Position numbers and translations under genes: made by a program. A stretch of DNA of 10,125 bases from Planctomycetota bacterium (GTDB taxonomy: Bacteria; Planctomycetota; UBA11346): positions 1 to 10,125 of the forward strand of contig CANETI010000058.1 in NCBI GenBank assembly GCA_947440715.1, written 5' to 3'. The notes below the pieces were generated by a model. The model saw nothing but the letters and a program-made list of their open reading frames with translations, made no database searches and had not been told where the DNA came from. This document shows, piece after piece, positions 1 to 6,502 of this stretch (position 1 is the first letter of the stretch; each line of letters begins with the position of its first letter).

Positions 1-2562
1 CAAAAAAATCTAGTTGTCATCGGCAACGGTATGGTCGGCCATCGCTTTTTGGAACAAGCCGTCGAGGCCGGGCTCCATATGCAATTCAACATCATCACGT
101 TCTGCGAAGAGCCACGCTACGCCTACGACCGCGTTTATTTGTCGAGTTATTTCAGCGGCAAGACTGCCGAAGATTTATCGCTGCTGTCGAAACCCGATTA
201 TTACCAAGCCAATGGCATTCACGTCCACCTGGGTGAAAAAGTCGTTTCCATAAATCGCGCGGCGAAAACCGTGACCTCGGATAAGGGCACCGCGATTAGC
301 TATGATACATTAGTGCTCGCCACCGGCAGTTTCCCCTTTGTGCCGCCAATTCCAGGTAACGACGCGAAGGGCTGTTTTGTTTATCGCACCATCGAAGATT
401 TAGATGCGATGAAAGCATGGGCGAAACGCAGCACCATCGGCGTCGTCATTGGCGGCGGTTTACTCGGTCTCGAATGTGCCAGCGCACTCAAAAATATGGG
501 CCTGCAAACCAATGTCGTCGAATTTGCGCCACGATTAATGACGGTGCAGGTGGATGATGGCGGCGGCGCTATTTTACGCGCTAAAATCGAATCGCTGGGC
601 GTGAAGGTGCACACCTCGAAAGCCACGACCGATATTGCGAAAAACGATGACGGCACGATTAAATGCCTGCGTTTCGCCGATAAAACTGAATTGGCAACCG
701 ACATGATCGTGTTCAGCGCTGGCATTCGTCCGCGTGATGAACTCCCCAAATCAGCAGGCCTCGCCATGGGCCAACGTGGCGGCGTCGTCATTGATAATAA
801 CTGCCGCACCAATGATCCGGCTATTTTCGCCATCGGTGAAGTCGCGCTCCACGAAAATCGCATCTACGGATTAGTCGCCCCAGGATATCACATGGCGAAA
901 GTCGTCGTTGATGTATTAAAACAGGCGGCAAATCCTGCCACCTTCACCGGCTTCGATATGTCGACCAAACTCAAATTAATGGGCGTCGATGTTGGTTCAT
1001 TCGGCGACACCTTTGCCACGACACCTGGGAGCCACGTGGTGTCGTTCACTGATTCGAAGAATGGAACCTATAAAAAGTTAGTTTTATCACCTGATCGTAA
1101 GACCTTGCTCGGTGGTATTTTAGTCGGCGATGCATCGAATTACGGCTCATTACACCAATTCATGCTGAATAAGGTCGTACTGCCACCAACGCCCGAAGAT
1201 TTAATTCTACCGGTGCGCGATGGCGCAAAACCAGCAGGCATGGGCCCAGAACATTTGCCCGATGCCGCGACCATTTGTTCATGCCATAACGTCACCAAGG
1301 GCGCGATTTGCGCTGCCATCAACGAAAAACAATGCGTGGAAGTCGGACAAATTAAAGCCTGCACCAAAGCCGGTACCGGTTGCGGATCATGCGTTACCTT
1401 GGTCAAAGACATCCTGCGCTACGAACTGAAAAAAGCCGGCGTTGAAGTAAAAAACCACGTCTGCGAACACTTCGCTTATTCGCGCCAGGAACTCTACAGT
1501 TTAGTGCGCCTGCATAAATTACAGAGCTTCGATGCGTTACTCGCCCAATTTGGCAAAGGCAAAGGCTGCGAAATCTGCAAACCCGCTGTCGGATCTATTA
1601 TGGCCAGCGCGTGGAACGACCACATTTTGGAACCGAAACATGCGCAACTGCAAGACACCAACGATCGCTTCTTGGGCAATATTCAAAAAGACGGCACCTA
1701 TTCGGTGGTTCCACGCGTACCCGCTGGTGAAATTACCCCAGATCAATTGATCGCACTCGGCGTAGTGGCGAAGCAATACAACCTCTACACCAAAATCACC
1801 GGTGGCCAACGCGTCGACTTATTTGGCGCGCGTGTCGAACAATTGCCGCCGATTTGGGAAGCCTTAATCGCCGCCGGTTTCGAAAGCGGTCACGCCTACG
1901 GCAAAGCACTACGCACCGTAAAATCGTGCGTCGGCTCAACGTGGTGTCGCTACGGCGTGCAAGACAGCGTTGCCTTAGCGATTAATATCGAGAATCGCTA
2001 CAAAGGTTTACGCTCACCGCATAAACTCAAAAGTGCCGTCAGTGGCTGTGCGCGCGAATGCGCCGAAGCGCAAAGCAAAGACTTCGGCATTATTGCCACC
2101 GAAAATGGCTATAATCTCTATGTTTGCGGCAATGGCGGCATGAAACCACAGCACGCTTTATTATTAGCGGCAGACCTCAGCGAAGCCGAGGTTATTCGTC
2201 TCACTGACCGCTTTCTGATGTTTTACGTGCGTACGGCGGATCGCTTAGAACGCACCGCGACGTGGTTTAATAAACTCGAAGGCGGCTTGGATTACCTCAA
2301 AGACGTCATCATCAACGACAAGCTTGGCATCTGCGCCGAATTAGAAGCCGAAATGCAGCACGTCGTGGATACTTACCAAGACGAATGGAAAACCGCGATT
2401 ACCGACCCAAGTCTACGCGCACGTTTCCGTCCATTTATTAACAGCGATGCCGCCGATCCCAGCGTTGTCATGGTCAAAGAACGCGGCCAACCACGTCCCG
2501 CGACCTATGAAGAAAAAGCTGAACTCATGTCCACCCTCATTCCTGCTCTGATTCCTGCTTAA
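1..2562 (+). CDS. nirB: NADH-dependent nitrite reductase, large subunit NirB (5' partial)
   Basis: Cytoplasmic siroheme enzyme that reduces nitrite to ammonium with NADH. The reading frame is open from base 1 and the first residues already match the family N-terminus, so only a few codons are missing. In window numbering: FAD-binding GNGMVG at 8-13; NAD-binding GGGLLG at 151-156; the BFD-like [2Fe-2S] domain with Cys426, Cys428, Cys461 and Cys464; a second Cys pair at 523 and 526; and a nitrite/sulfite reductase module with siroheme-[4Fe-4S] ligands Cys643, Cys649, Cys683 and Cys687. The 853 visible residues match the roughly 850 of E. coli NirB, which it resembles closely along its whole length. 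No ligand is missing. nirD follows 18 bases downstream, so the two are one operon. The upstream promoter is outside the window. Confidence 0.97.
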   Translation, partial: QKNLVVIGNGMVGHRFLEQAVEAGLHMQFNIITFCEEPRYAYDRVYLSSYFSGKTAEDLSLLSKPDYYQANGIHVHLGEKVVSINRAAKTVTSDKGTAISYDTLVLATGSFPFVPPIPGNDAKGCFVYRTIEDLDAMKAWAKRSTIGVVIGGGLLGLECASALKNMGLQTNVVEFAPRLMTVQVDDGGGAILRAKIESLGVKVHTSKATTDIAKNDDGTIKCLRFADKTELATDMIVFSAGIRPRDELPKSAGLAMGQRGGVVIDNNCRTNDPAIFAIGEVALHENRIYGLVAPGYHMAKVVVDVLKQAANPATFTGFDMSTKLKLMGVDVGSFGDTFATTPGSHVVSFTDSKNGTYKKLVLSPDRKTLLGGILVGDASNYGSLHQFMLNKVVLPPTPEDLILPVRDGAKPAGMGPEHLPDAATICSCHNVTKGAICAAINEKQCVEVGQIKACTKAGTGCGSCVTLVKDILRYELKKAGVEVKNHVCEHFAYSRQELYSLVRLHKLQSFDALLAQFGKGKGCEICKPAVGSIMASAWNDHILEPKHAQLQDTNDRFLGNIQKDGTYSVVPRVPAGEITPDQLIALGVVAKQYNLYTKITGGQRVDLFGARVEQLPPIWEALIAAGFESGHAYGKALRTVKSCVGSTWCRYGVQDSVALAINIENRYKGLRSPHKLKSAVSGCARECAEAQSKDFGIIATENGYNLYVCGNGGMKPQHALLLAADLSEAEVIRLTDRFLMFYVRTADRLERTATWFNKLEGGLDYLKDVIINDKLGICAELEAEMQHVVDTYQDEWKTAITDPSLRARFRPFINSDAADPSVVMVKERGQPRPATYEEKAELMSTLIPALIPA

Positions 2563-2566
2563 GCAC

Positions 2567-2572
2567 AAGGAG
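2567..2572 (+). promoter_or_regulatory. Ribosome binding site of nirD
   Basis: AAGGAG lies 8 bases before the nirD ATG, inside the short nirB-nirD gap, and fixes the nirD start. Confidence 0.8.
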
Positions 2573-2580
2573 CTATATTC

Positions 2581-2934
2581 ATGTCTGCCACCGCCACCGC
2601 TCCTGCCACCGCGACCTGGACCACCGTCTGCCGCGTCGATGACATTATTCCCGCCACCGGCGTAGCTGCCTTAATAAAGGGTCAGCAAATTGCCCTCGTG
2701 CGTCCCGCCAACGACGAACGCATCTTCGCCATCAGCAATTACGATCCAATTAGTAAAGCCTTCGTTCTAGCCCGCGGCATCGTCGGCGATAAAAATGGCA
2801 TCCTCAAAATCACCTCACCCATTTACAAGCAAGGCTTCGATTTAATCACCGGTCAATGCCTAGATGATGCAACGGTAAAAATTCCAACTTACCAAGTCAA
2901 AGTATTAAACGGACAAATCAGCGTCCTCGTGTAA
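2581..2934 (+). CDS. nirD: NADH-dependent nitrite reductase, small subunit NirD
   Basis: Small partner subunit of NirB in the cytoplasmic siroheme nitrite reductase. The 117-residue product has a short Ala/Thr-rich N-terminal extension. It then follows the NirD pattern: a 'VCRVDDIIPATGVAAL' segment, 'FAISNYDP' in the middle, and 'SPIYKQGFDLITGQC' near residues 80-95. The fold is Rieske-like, but as is usual for NirD it lacks the Cys-His pairs that would bind a [2Fe-2S] cluster, so a structural or electron-transfer support role is expected. The strong AAGGAG upstream and the 18-base gap to nirB indicate co-transcription. A clear terminator follows 36 bases after the stop, so nirBD ends here. 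Confidence 0.95.
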   Translation: MSATATAPATATWTTVCRVDDIIPATGVAALIKGQQIALVRPANDERIFAISNYDPISKAFVLARGIVGDKNGILKITSPIYKQGFDLITGQCLDDATVKIPTYQVKVLNGQISVLV

Positions 2935-2970
2935 TTCATCGATAAAAACCGGATAATTTTAATTATTTAT

Positions 2971-3004
2971 AAAAAAGGCAGCGACAAAAGTCGCTGCCTT
3001 TTTT
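2971..3004. terminator. Bidirectional intrinsic terminator after nirBD
   Basis: Perfect 15-bp inverted repeat: arms 2971-2985 and 2990-3004 around an AAAA loop. The stem has a GC-rich core (GGCAGCGAC) flanked by A6 on the left and T6 on the right, so the RNA from either strand ends in a U-run. It should stop nirBD transcription and also the convergent leftward gene at 3298-3924. Confidence 0.92.
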
Positions 3005-3044
3005 ATTCCTATTTCAGCATCAATAATCGTCTTCAATTCAATGA

Positions 3045-3300
3045 GGGGATGCAGGGGCAAAGCCCCGCAGAAATTAACCCTAATGCAAAGCAACCCAGAC
3101 AAAATAATTACGGAAAACGAAATGGGGTGCAGGGGCAAAGCCCTTGCCGGGGCGTAGCGGGGCAGAGCCCAGCGAACAACAATCCCCCGAGCGAGCCTGC
3201 GCGAGCGAGCGGGGACCAGGTTCAGTTGCGCGCAGCGCAACACGACGGCGAAGCCGGCGTCAGGCCGCAGGCCGTGAACCGCAGCTAGCGCAGCAGCTCA
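3045..3300. repeat. GC-rich array of small triloop palindromes
   Basis: A non-coding stretch made of many short hairpins, most with three-base loops. Examples: GGGGC-AAA-GCCCC (3054-3066), GGGC-AAA-GCCC (3133-3143), GGGC-AGA-GCCC (3160-3170), TTGCGC-GCA-GCGCAA (3226-3240), CGGC-GAA-GCCG (3246-3256) and GGCC-GCA-GGCC (3263-3273). A 16-base direct repeat, TGCAGGGGCAAAGCCC, occurs at 3050-3065 and 3128-3143. Open frames crossing it are low-complexity and have no ribosome binding sites. It fills the gap between the nirBD terminator and the end of the leftward gene. It looks like a REP/MITE-type intergenic element, but no transposase or target duplication is visible. Confidence 0.7.
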
Positions 3301-3924
3301 GAGGGCCTGTTGCCAACAAACCGAACCCTTATCGCCACCATCTTCATCAACAAAAACAAATACAACCCCGCCATCGCCTAATTTAAAATCCGTCAGGTCG
3401 GAGGTAATACGATGGTGGAAGCGTTGAGGACGACCAACCATGCGATCGATATCCATCGGCCCATTTGCCCACAATGGATATCCACCGATCTTGGTGCAAT
3501 CACAGCCAAGCTCATCAACCATATCGACCCAGGCATCAGACGCGGCCATATCTAATCCGGTAGCATCAACATCAAGGTCGACTGGTTCATTAATTTCTTC
3601 GCCGTACGCGACTTTAAATCCTTTCCAGTCTCCTGGGCACACGCCATGAATGACCGATAGGAATACTTCCGACTTTGGTGCGATGATGACGGCGTTGTCA
3701 CCCTTATGGGGTAAATTATCAAACGACTCCAGCGGATCTGAGCGATCTAAAAAGGTTAATACCATTAATTCAGAGTCTTCCGCGAGCGGCAACGCTGACA
3801 CCAAAGCCATGGTTTTTCCCGTGCGTTGACCACGTGGATGCTTAACTCCACGCTTTACATGACCGCCTAATTGGCCGATAGCGAGTGAAGGATTTGTGGC
3901 ACGAATAAGGGGACGGCTAATCAT
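3298..3924 (-). CDS. DUF1963 (YwqG-like) family protein
   Basis: A 208-residue protein of unknown function, probably cytoplasmic, with no signal peptide or membrane segment. The pattern recalls DUF1963/YwqG proteins: 'LGGHVKRGVKHPRGQRTGKTMA' near residues 19-40, 'FLDRSDPLESFDN' near 58-70, 'KIGGYPLW' at 145-152, 'GRPQRFHHRI' after it, and a C-terminal 'GDGGVVFVFVDEDG' followed by 'CWQ'. The family has no firmly established biochemical role that I know of. The start at 3924 has AAGAGA upstream; an in-frame ATG at 3975 would add 17 residues but is less family-like. It is divergent from the AT-hook gene and convergent with nirBD, whose terminator it can share. The family call is by motif memory, not a search. 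Confidence 0.68.
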   Translation of the reverse strand: MISRPLIRATNPSLAIGQLGGHVKRGVKHPRGQRTGKTMALVSALPLAEDSELMVLTFLDRSDPLESFDNLPHKGDNAVIIAPKSEVFLSVIHGVCPGDWKGFKVAYGEEINEPVDLDVDATGLDMAASDAWVDMVDELGCDCTKIGGYPLWANGPMDIDRMVGRPQRFHHRITSDLTDFKLGDGGVVFVFVDEDGGDKGSVCWQQAL

Positions 3925-4004
3925 GAGAATCTCTTGGTGAAGGGCGCACTCTATGGGCTGGGGCGTGAGTGCCAATCAATGCTCGGTATCCGTTGAGTGT
4001 GCAA

Positions 4005-4033
4005 ATTTTGCCCAATTAATATCCACTTGGCAA
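4005..4033 (-). promoter_or_regulatory. Possible sigma-70 promoter of the DUF1963-like gene
   Basis: On the minus strand, TTGCCA (4033-4028) is followed after exactly 17 bases by CAAAAT (4010-4005). The -10 box is a poor match, so this is only a candidate. It would give an 80-base leader before the ATG at 3924. Confidence 0.3.
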
Positions 4034-4089
4034 TAAAAAAAGTATCCACGGACGACCTGATCACCGAATAACCCCCCTCATCAGGAACA

Positions 4090-4125
4090 AAATTGCCGAT
4101 GCATAAGGTTTTGCCTCGGCAATTT
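4090..4125. repeat. 10-bp inverted repeat in the divergent intergenic region
   Basis: AAATTGCCGA (4090-4099) and TCGGCAATTT (4116-4125) are perfect inverted copies around a 16-base loop. There is no adjoining T-run, so it is not a typical terminator. It lies midway between two divergent genes and could be an operator or a structured leader. Confidence 0.55.
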
Positions 4126-4150
4126 CACCGTGTGTAGCAGAGCAGAAAAT

Positions 4151-4192
4151 ATTACCAATTTACGCGAGTTTAATTTAAATTAACTCGGTAAT
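4151..4192. repeat. Imperfect AT-rich inverted repeat
   Basis: ATTACC (4151-4156) pairs with GGTAAT (4187-4192), and GAGTT (4166-4170) pairs with AACTC (4182-4186) inside it, separated by an unpaired stretch on the left arm. The remainder of the 3925-4369 gap is AT-rich and shows no gene. Confidence 0.4.
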
Positions 4193-4277
4193 TTCCGTGC
4201 GCTGACAAATATTTATTAGTTTATTTAATACTAAATTGACGACGACTCTGGACACTGATGCATTACACTATTGATGC

Positions 4278-4289
4278 AGTTACGTAACT
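4278..4289. promoter_or_regulatory. 12-bp palindrome, possible operator
   Basis: AGTTACGTAACT is a perfect palindrome centred about 40 bases upstream of the -10 box of the AT-hook gene. Its size and position fit a binding site for a dimeric regulator, but I cannot assign a regulator. Confidence 0.35.
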
Positions 4290-4320
4290 TTGGGAAAAAA
4301 TAATTTGCGTGTTGAATAAA

Positions 4321-4328
4321 TGTATACT
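4321..4328 (+). promoter_or_regulatory. -10 box of the AT-hook protein gene
   Basis: TATACT (4323-4328) is a good sigma-70 -10 box preceded by TG. No -35 box sits at the right spacing; TTGCGT at 4305-4310 is too close. The resulting leader would be about 35 bases, ending in an AGGAG site. Confidence 0.5.
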
Positions 4329-4369
4329 ATATTCCCGTCAGGAACCCATTAACCCAGGAGCGCATTAAC

Positions 4370-4534
4370 ATGCCAGTCAAGAAAAAGGCCGCCAAGGCCA
4401 AGAAACCAGCCGTCAAAAAAGCCGCTAAGGGCAAAGTTGGCCGTCCAGCCAAAGCAGCGAAAGCTGTCAAAGCAGCGAAACCAGCAAAAGCTGGCGCAAA
4501 GCGCGGCCCAGGCCGTCCTCGCAAGAACGCTTAA
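4370..4534 (+). CDS. Small histone H1-like / AT-hook DNA-binding protein
   Basis: A 54-residue, very basic protein made almost entirely of Lys, Ala, Pro, Gly and Arg. Lys-Ala-Ala-Lys repeats fill residues 4-45. A GRP core occurs twice: 'VGRPAK' (23-28) and the canonical AT-hook-like 'GPGRPRK' (46-52) at the C-terminus. Such tails bind the minor groove of AT-rich DNA, so the likely role is nucleoid binding or compaction in the cytoplasm. AGGAG sits 9 bases before the ATG, and a -10 box lies upstream. There is no hydrophobic core, so it is probably disordered without DNA. It is a single-gene unit. It could instead be a ribosome- or RNA-associated basic peptide. I see no named gene to assign. 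Confidence 0.8.
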   Translation: MPVKKKAAKAKKPAVKKAAKGKVGRPAKAAKAVKAAKPAKAGAKRGPGRPRKNA

Positions 4535-4556
4535 TTAATAATTAAGCGCGGCCGCC

Positions 4557-4595
4557 GACCAGCGGTGGCCCATCTTCGGATGAACGCCGCTGGTC
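4557..4595 (+). other. Stable hairpin with UUCG loop after the AT-hook gene
   Basis: GACCAGCGG (4557-4565) pairs with CCGCTGGTC (4587-4595). An inner CATC-TTCG-GATG (4571-4582) gives the very stable C(UUCG)G tetraloop, with a small internal loop between the stems. There is no T-run after it, so it is not a classical intrinsic terminator. It may protect the 3' end of the short mRNA or act in Rho-assisted termination. Confidence 0.55.
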
Positions 4596-4750
4596 AGCGT
4601 ACCACTTCTGCGATTCTCTAAATGAGCAATGCGATTTGCATTACTCCACCGATTATCCTCTCATCAAGTTACTCCGCTTCGGCTGAGGCTACCATGAGCA
4701 GCAATCGGATATCAATCAAACGTTCCGAGTCTTATCTCCTAACCCCAATA

Positions 4751-4868
4751 AACGAATTTCGATTCGTTCGCTGGACATGGATCTAAGAACGGGGTGGAGG
4801 GGGAAACCCCGAAACCTCCCGCGACGACTGAGCTAGGCAAGCACAGTCTGAGGAAAGGAGCTGCGCCC
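4751..4868 (+). promoter_or_regulatory. Structured moaA leader, candidate Moco-type riboswitch
   Basis: The bases before moaA form several helices: 4751-4757/4762-4768 with a UUCG loop; 4799-4802/4807-4810 with a GAAA (GNRA) loop; and 4826-4830/4844-4848 with an inner 4832-4834/4840-4842 across an A-A mismatch. CCTCC at 4815-4819 can pair with GGAGG at 4796-4800 or with the moaA ribosome binding site at 4857-4860, which would allow a switch. The Moco RNA motif is known upstream of moaA genes in several bacteria and contains a GNRA loop, but I cannot confirm that this sequence fits its consensus. The rest of 4596-4750 shows no gene and no clear promoter. Confidence 0.4.
4855..4860 (+). promoter_or_regulatory. 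Ribosome binding site deciding the moaA start
   Basis: AAGGAG lies 8 bases before the ATG at 4869. It supports that start over an in-frame GTG at 4794, which would place 25 extra residues inside the hairpin region. Confidence 0.7.
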
Positions 4869-5789
4869 ATGTACTTGAGGGTTTCCCTCACGGACCGCTG
4901 TAATTTGCGGTGCCTCTACTGTCTTCCTGAACAAGCCCAATTTGCGACCACTCGCGCGACCAGCGCTGAGTTGCGTCGCTTAACTGCGTTAATCTGGGCT
5001 GCCGCCGGAGTCAAAAAAATTCGTCTAACTGGTGGTGAGCCAACGCTTTGCGACGACCTACCTGAATTCGTCGCCCACGCTCGTTCGCTAGTCAATGTTG
5101 TCGGGATGACGACCAACGGTGTGCTGTTAGAGCCGATGTTGCCTGCGCTCCAAGCTGCCGGACTCACGCGTTTAAATATCTCGCTCGACGCCATTGATGC
5201 AGAAAATTTTCGCCGCTTCTCGCGCCGTGATGGACTTGATCGCGTGCTGTCTTCGATTCGCGCCGCACGTCGATTTGGATTTAATCCATTAAAAATTAAT
5301 GCCGTCGCGATGCCCGACACCGACTACGCGATGCTGACTAAATTCGCCGCCTGGGAAGGTGTGCATCTACGCTTTATTGAATTAATGGCCATTGGCGAAG
5401 CGCGTTCTTTTCAACCACGCGCTCATGTCAGCGCAGATGTTATGCGCCAACGGATATTTGACGCAGGCGTGCGATTAACGGAACGCGTCGATTTGGATGA
5501 ACCGACCTCACGGGTGTGGGCCATTGATGATAATGACCCAGCAAATTGCTCAGTCGGCTTTATTACCACCGTCAGCCAGCCATTTTGCGCCACTTGTGAT
5601 CGTTTACGCCTCTCCTCACAAGGACGATTATTTACCTGCCTGATGGATAATAGCGGCCATGATTTACTCACCGCCCTACGAGCTGGCGACGAAGACGGAG
5701 TTAAAACAACCGTGGTCGCAGCCGTTCGCGGTAAAAAACCACCAGCCAGTTTCGTTCGACACGACAACATGGCTTCGATTGGCGGCTGA
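4869..5789 (+). CDS. moaA: GTP 3',8-cyclase MoaA (radical SAM)
   Basis: First enzyme of molybdenum cofactor synthesis: it converts GTP to 3',8-cyclo-GTP, which MoaC turns into cyclic pyranopterin monophosphate. From the ATG at 4869 the protein has 306 residues. The radical SAM cluster is Cys11, Cys15 and Cys18 in 'DRCNLRCLYC'. 'LTGGEP' binds SAM. The second [4Fe-4S] cluster, which binds substrate, is Cys240, Cys243 and Cys257 in a CxxC-x13-C pattern. The C-terminus ends in the conserved Gly-Gly tail. The N-terminus is about 15 residues shorter than in E. coli MoaA; an alternative GTG start at 4794 would give 331 residues. moaD begins at the next base after the stop, so translation is coupled. 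Regulation probably acts through the structured leader. Confidence 0.95.
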   Translation: MYLRVSLTDRCNLRCLYCLPEQAQFATTRATSAELRRLTALIWAAAGVKKIRLTGGEPTLCDDLPEFVAHARSLVNVVGMTTNGVLLEPMLPALQAAGLTRLNISLDAIDAENFRRFSRRDGLDRVLSSIRAARRFGFNPLKINAVAMPDTDYAMLTKFAAWEGVHLRFIELMAIGEARSFQPRAHVSADVMRQRIFDAGVRLTERVDLDEPTSRVWAIDDNDPANCSVGFITTVSQPFCATCDRLRLSSQGRLFTCLMDNSGHDLLTALRAGDEDGVKTTVVAAVRGKKPPASFVRHDNMASIGG

Positions 5790-6038
5790 GTGCCAACCGT
5801 CAATGTTTTATATTTCGCTCAGGTACGCGACCGCTGCGGGCGTGATCAGGAACAATTCACCTTACCGATGTCCGTCACTGCCAATGACGTATTAACGGCC
5901 ATCGTTGCTCAGTATCCAACCCACGAAAAATTGATTCACAGCTGTCGCGTGGCGATTAATCACGCCTTTATTAACGCCGCTGTCAGCCTTGATGAAAACA
6001 GTGAAATCGCGCTGATTCCGCCCGTCAGTGGCGGTTAA
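5790..6038 (+). CDS. moaD: Molybdopterin synthase sulfur-carrier subunit MoaD
   Basis: Ubiquitin-like sulfur carrier of molybdopterin synthase. Its C-terminal Gly-Gly is thiocarboxylated by a MoeB-type enzyme and donates sulfur to cyclic pyranopterin monophosphate in the MoaE active site. The 82-residue product shows 'VNVLYFAQVRD' at the start, 'VAINHAF' in the middle and the hallmark 'IALIPPVSGG' end. The GTG start directly abuts the moaA TGA, and there is no separate ribosome binding site, so it depends on ribosomes finishing moaA. moaE follows after 2 bases. No MoeB-like gene is in the window, so activation must be supplied from elsewhere. Confidence 0.93.
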   Translation: MPTVNVLYFAQVRDRCGRDQEQFTLPMSVTANDVLTAIVAQYPTHEKLIHSCRVAINHAFINAAVSLDENSEIALIPPVSGG

Positions 6039-6040
6039 TC

Positions 6041-6463
6041 GTGAACAATTACGGCATTATTGATGGACCTTTACCAGCAACGCTGCTGTCGTCAGTAACC
6101 CTGTGCACACCGGCTCATGGTGCCATCAGCAGCTTTATTGGCGTGGTACGAAATCACCATCATGGCCGAGGCGTCACTCATTTGCACTACGACTGTTATC
6201 GACCAATGGCTGAGGCCATGCTCGCACAGTTAATAATTGAAACCCAACAACGCTTTGATCCGGAATTGATCGCCACAGTGCATCACGGCATCGGCCATAT
6301 GCTCCCAGGCCAAGCCTCCGTCGCCATTCACGTCGCCACCGCCCATCGCGTCGCCGCCTTCGACGCTTGCCGTCACCTCATCGAACGCATCAAAGAAGAT
6401 TTACCGGTGTGGAAACAGGAATTTTATGACGATGGTACGTCGTTGTGGCTTAAGGGTTCGTGA
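6041..6463 (+). CDS. moaE: Molybdopterin synthase catalytic subunit MoaE
   Basis: Catalytic subunit of the MoaD2-MoaE2 molybdopterin synthase, which adds two sulfurs to cyclic pyranopterin monophosphate. The 140-residue protein carries 'GAISSFIGVVRNHHHG' (27-42), 'LHYDCYRPMA' (48-57), 'AHRVAAFDACRHLIERIK' (101-118) and 'LPVWKQE' (121-127). Lys118 and Lys125 match the active-site Lys119 and Lys126 of E. coli MoaE. The segment usually reading HRxG is here 'HHGIG' (81-85), a small deviation outside the two lysines. The GTG start lies 2 bases after the moaD stop with no clear ribosome binding site, so it is translationally coupled. Confidence 0.95.
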   Translation: MNNYGIIDGPLPATLLSSVTLCTPAHGAISSFIGVVRNHHHGRGVTHLHYDCYRPMAEAMLAQLIIETQQRFDPELIATVHHGIGHMLPGQASVAIHVATAHRVAAFDACRHLIERIKEDLPVWKQEFYDDGTSLWLKGS

Positions 6464-6493
6464 TGGGAACCAATTCAAAAAAAGTAAATGACT

Positions 6494-6498
6494 AAGGA
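6494..6498 (+). promoter_or_regulatory. Ribosome binding site deciding the moaC start
   Basis: AAGGA lies 4 bases before the ATG at 6503. The in-frame ATG at 6488 has no such site upstream, so 6503 is preferred. Confidence 0.5.
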
Positions 6499-6502
6499 TA
6501 CT

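Noticed and set aside
381..863. Long minus-strand open frames within nirB, moaA, moeA and rtcA.
   Set aside because: They are antisense shadows of clearly conserved genes and show no recognisable protein features.
2581..2934. NirD as a Rieske iron-sulfur ferredoxin.
   Set aside because: The Cys-x-His and Cys-x2-His ligands are absent, as is normal for NirD.
3049..3386. Overlapping open frames in the GC-rich array.
   Set aside because: They read through palindromic repeats, are compositionally biased and lack ribosome binding sites; the array is better explained as a structured repeat.
3811..3831. 'GQRTGKT' in the DUF1963-like protein as a Walker A nucleotide-binding loop.
   Set aside because: The spacing is one residue short of GxxxxGK[T/S], no Walker B follows, and the segment fits the family's own conserved pattern.
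4794..4868. Longer moaA beginning at GTG 4794 (25 extra residues).
   Set aside because: AAGGAG at 4855-4860 sits ideally before ATG 4869, and 4794-4868 is rich in hairpins typical of a leader. The extension cannot be fully excluded because MoaA proteins often have about 15 more N-terminal residues.
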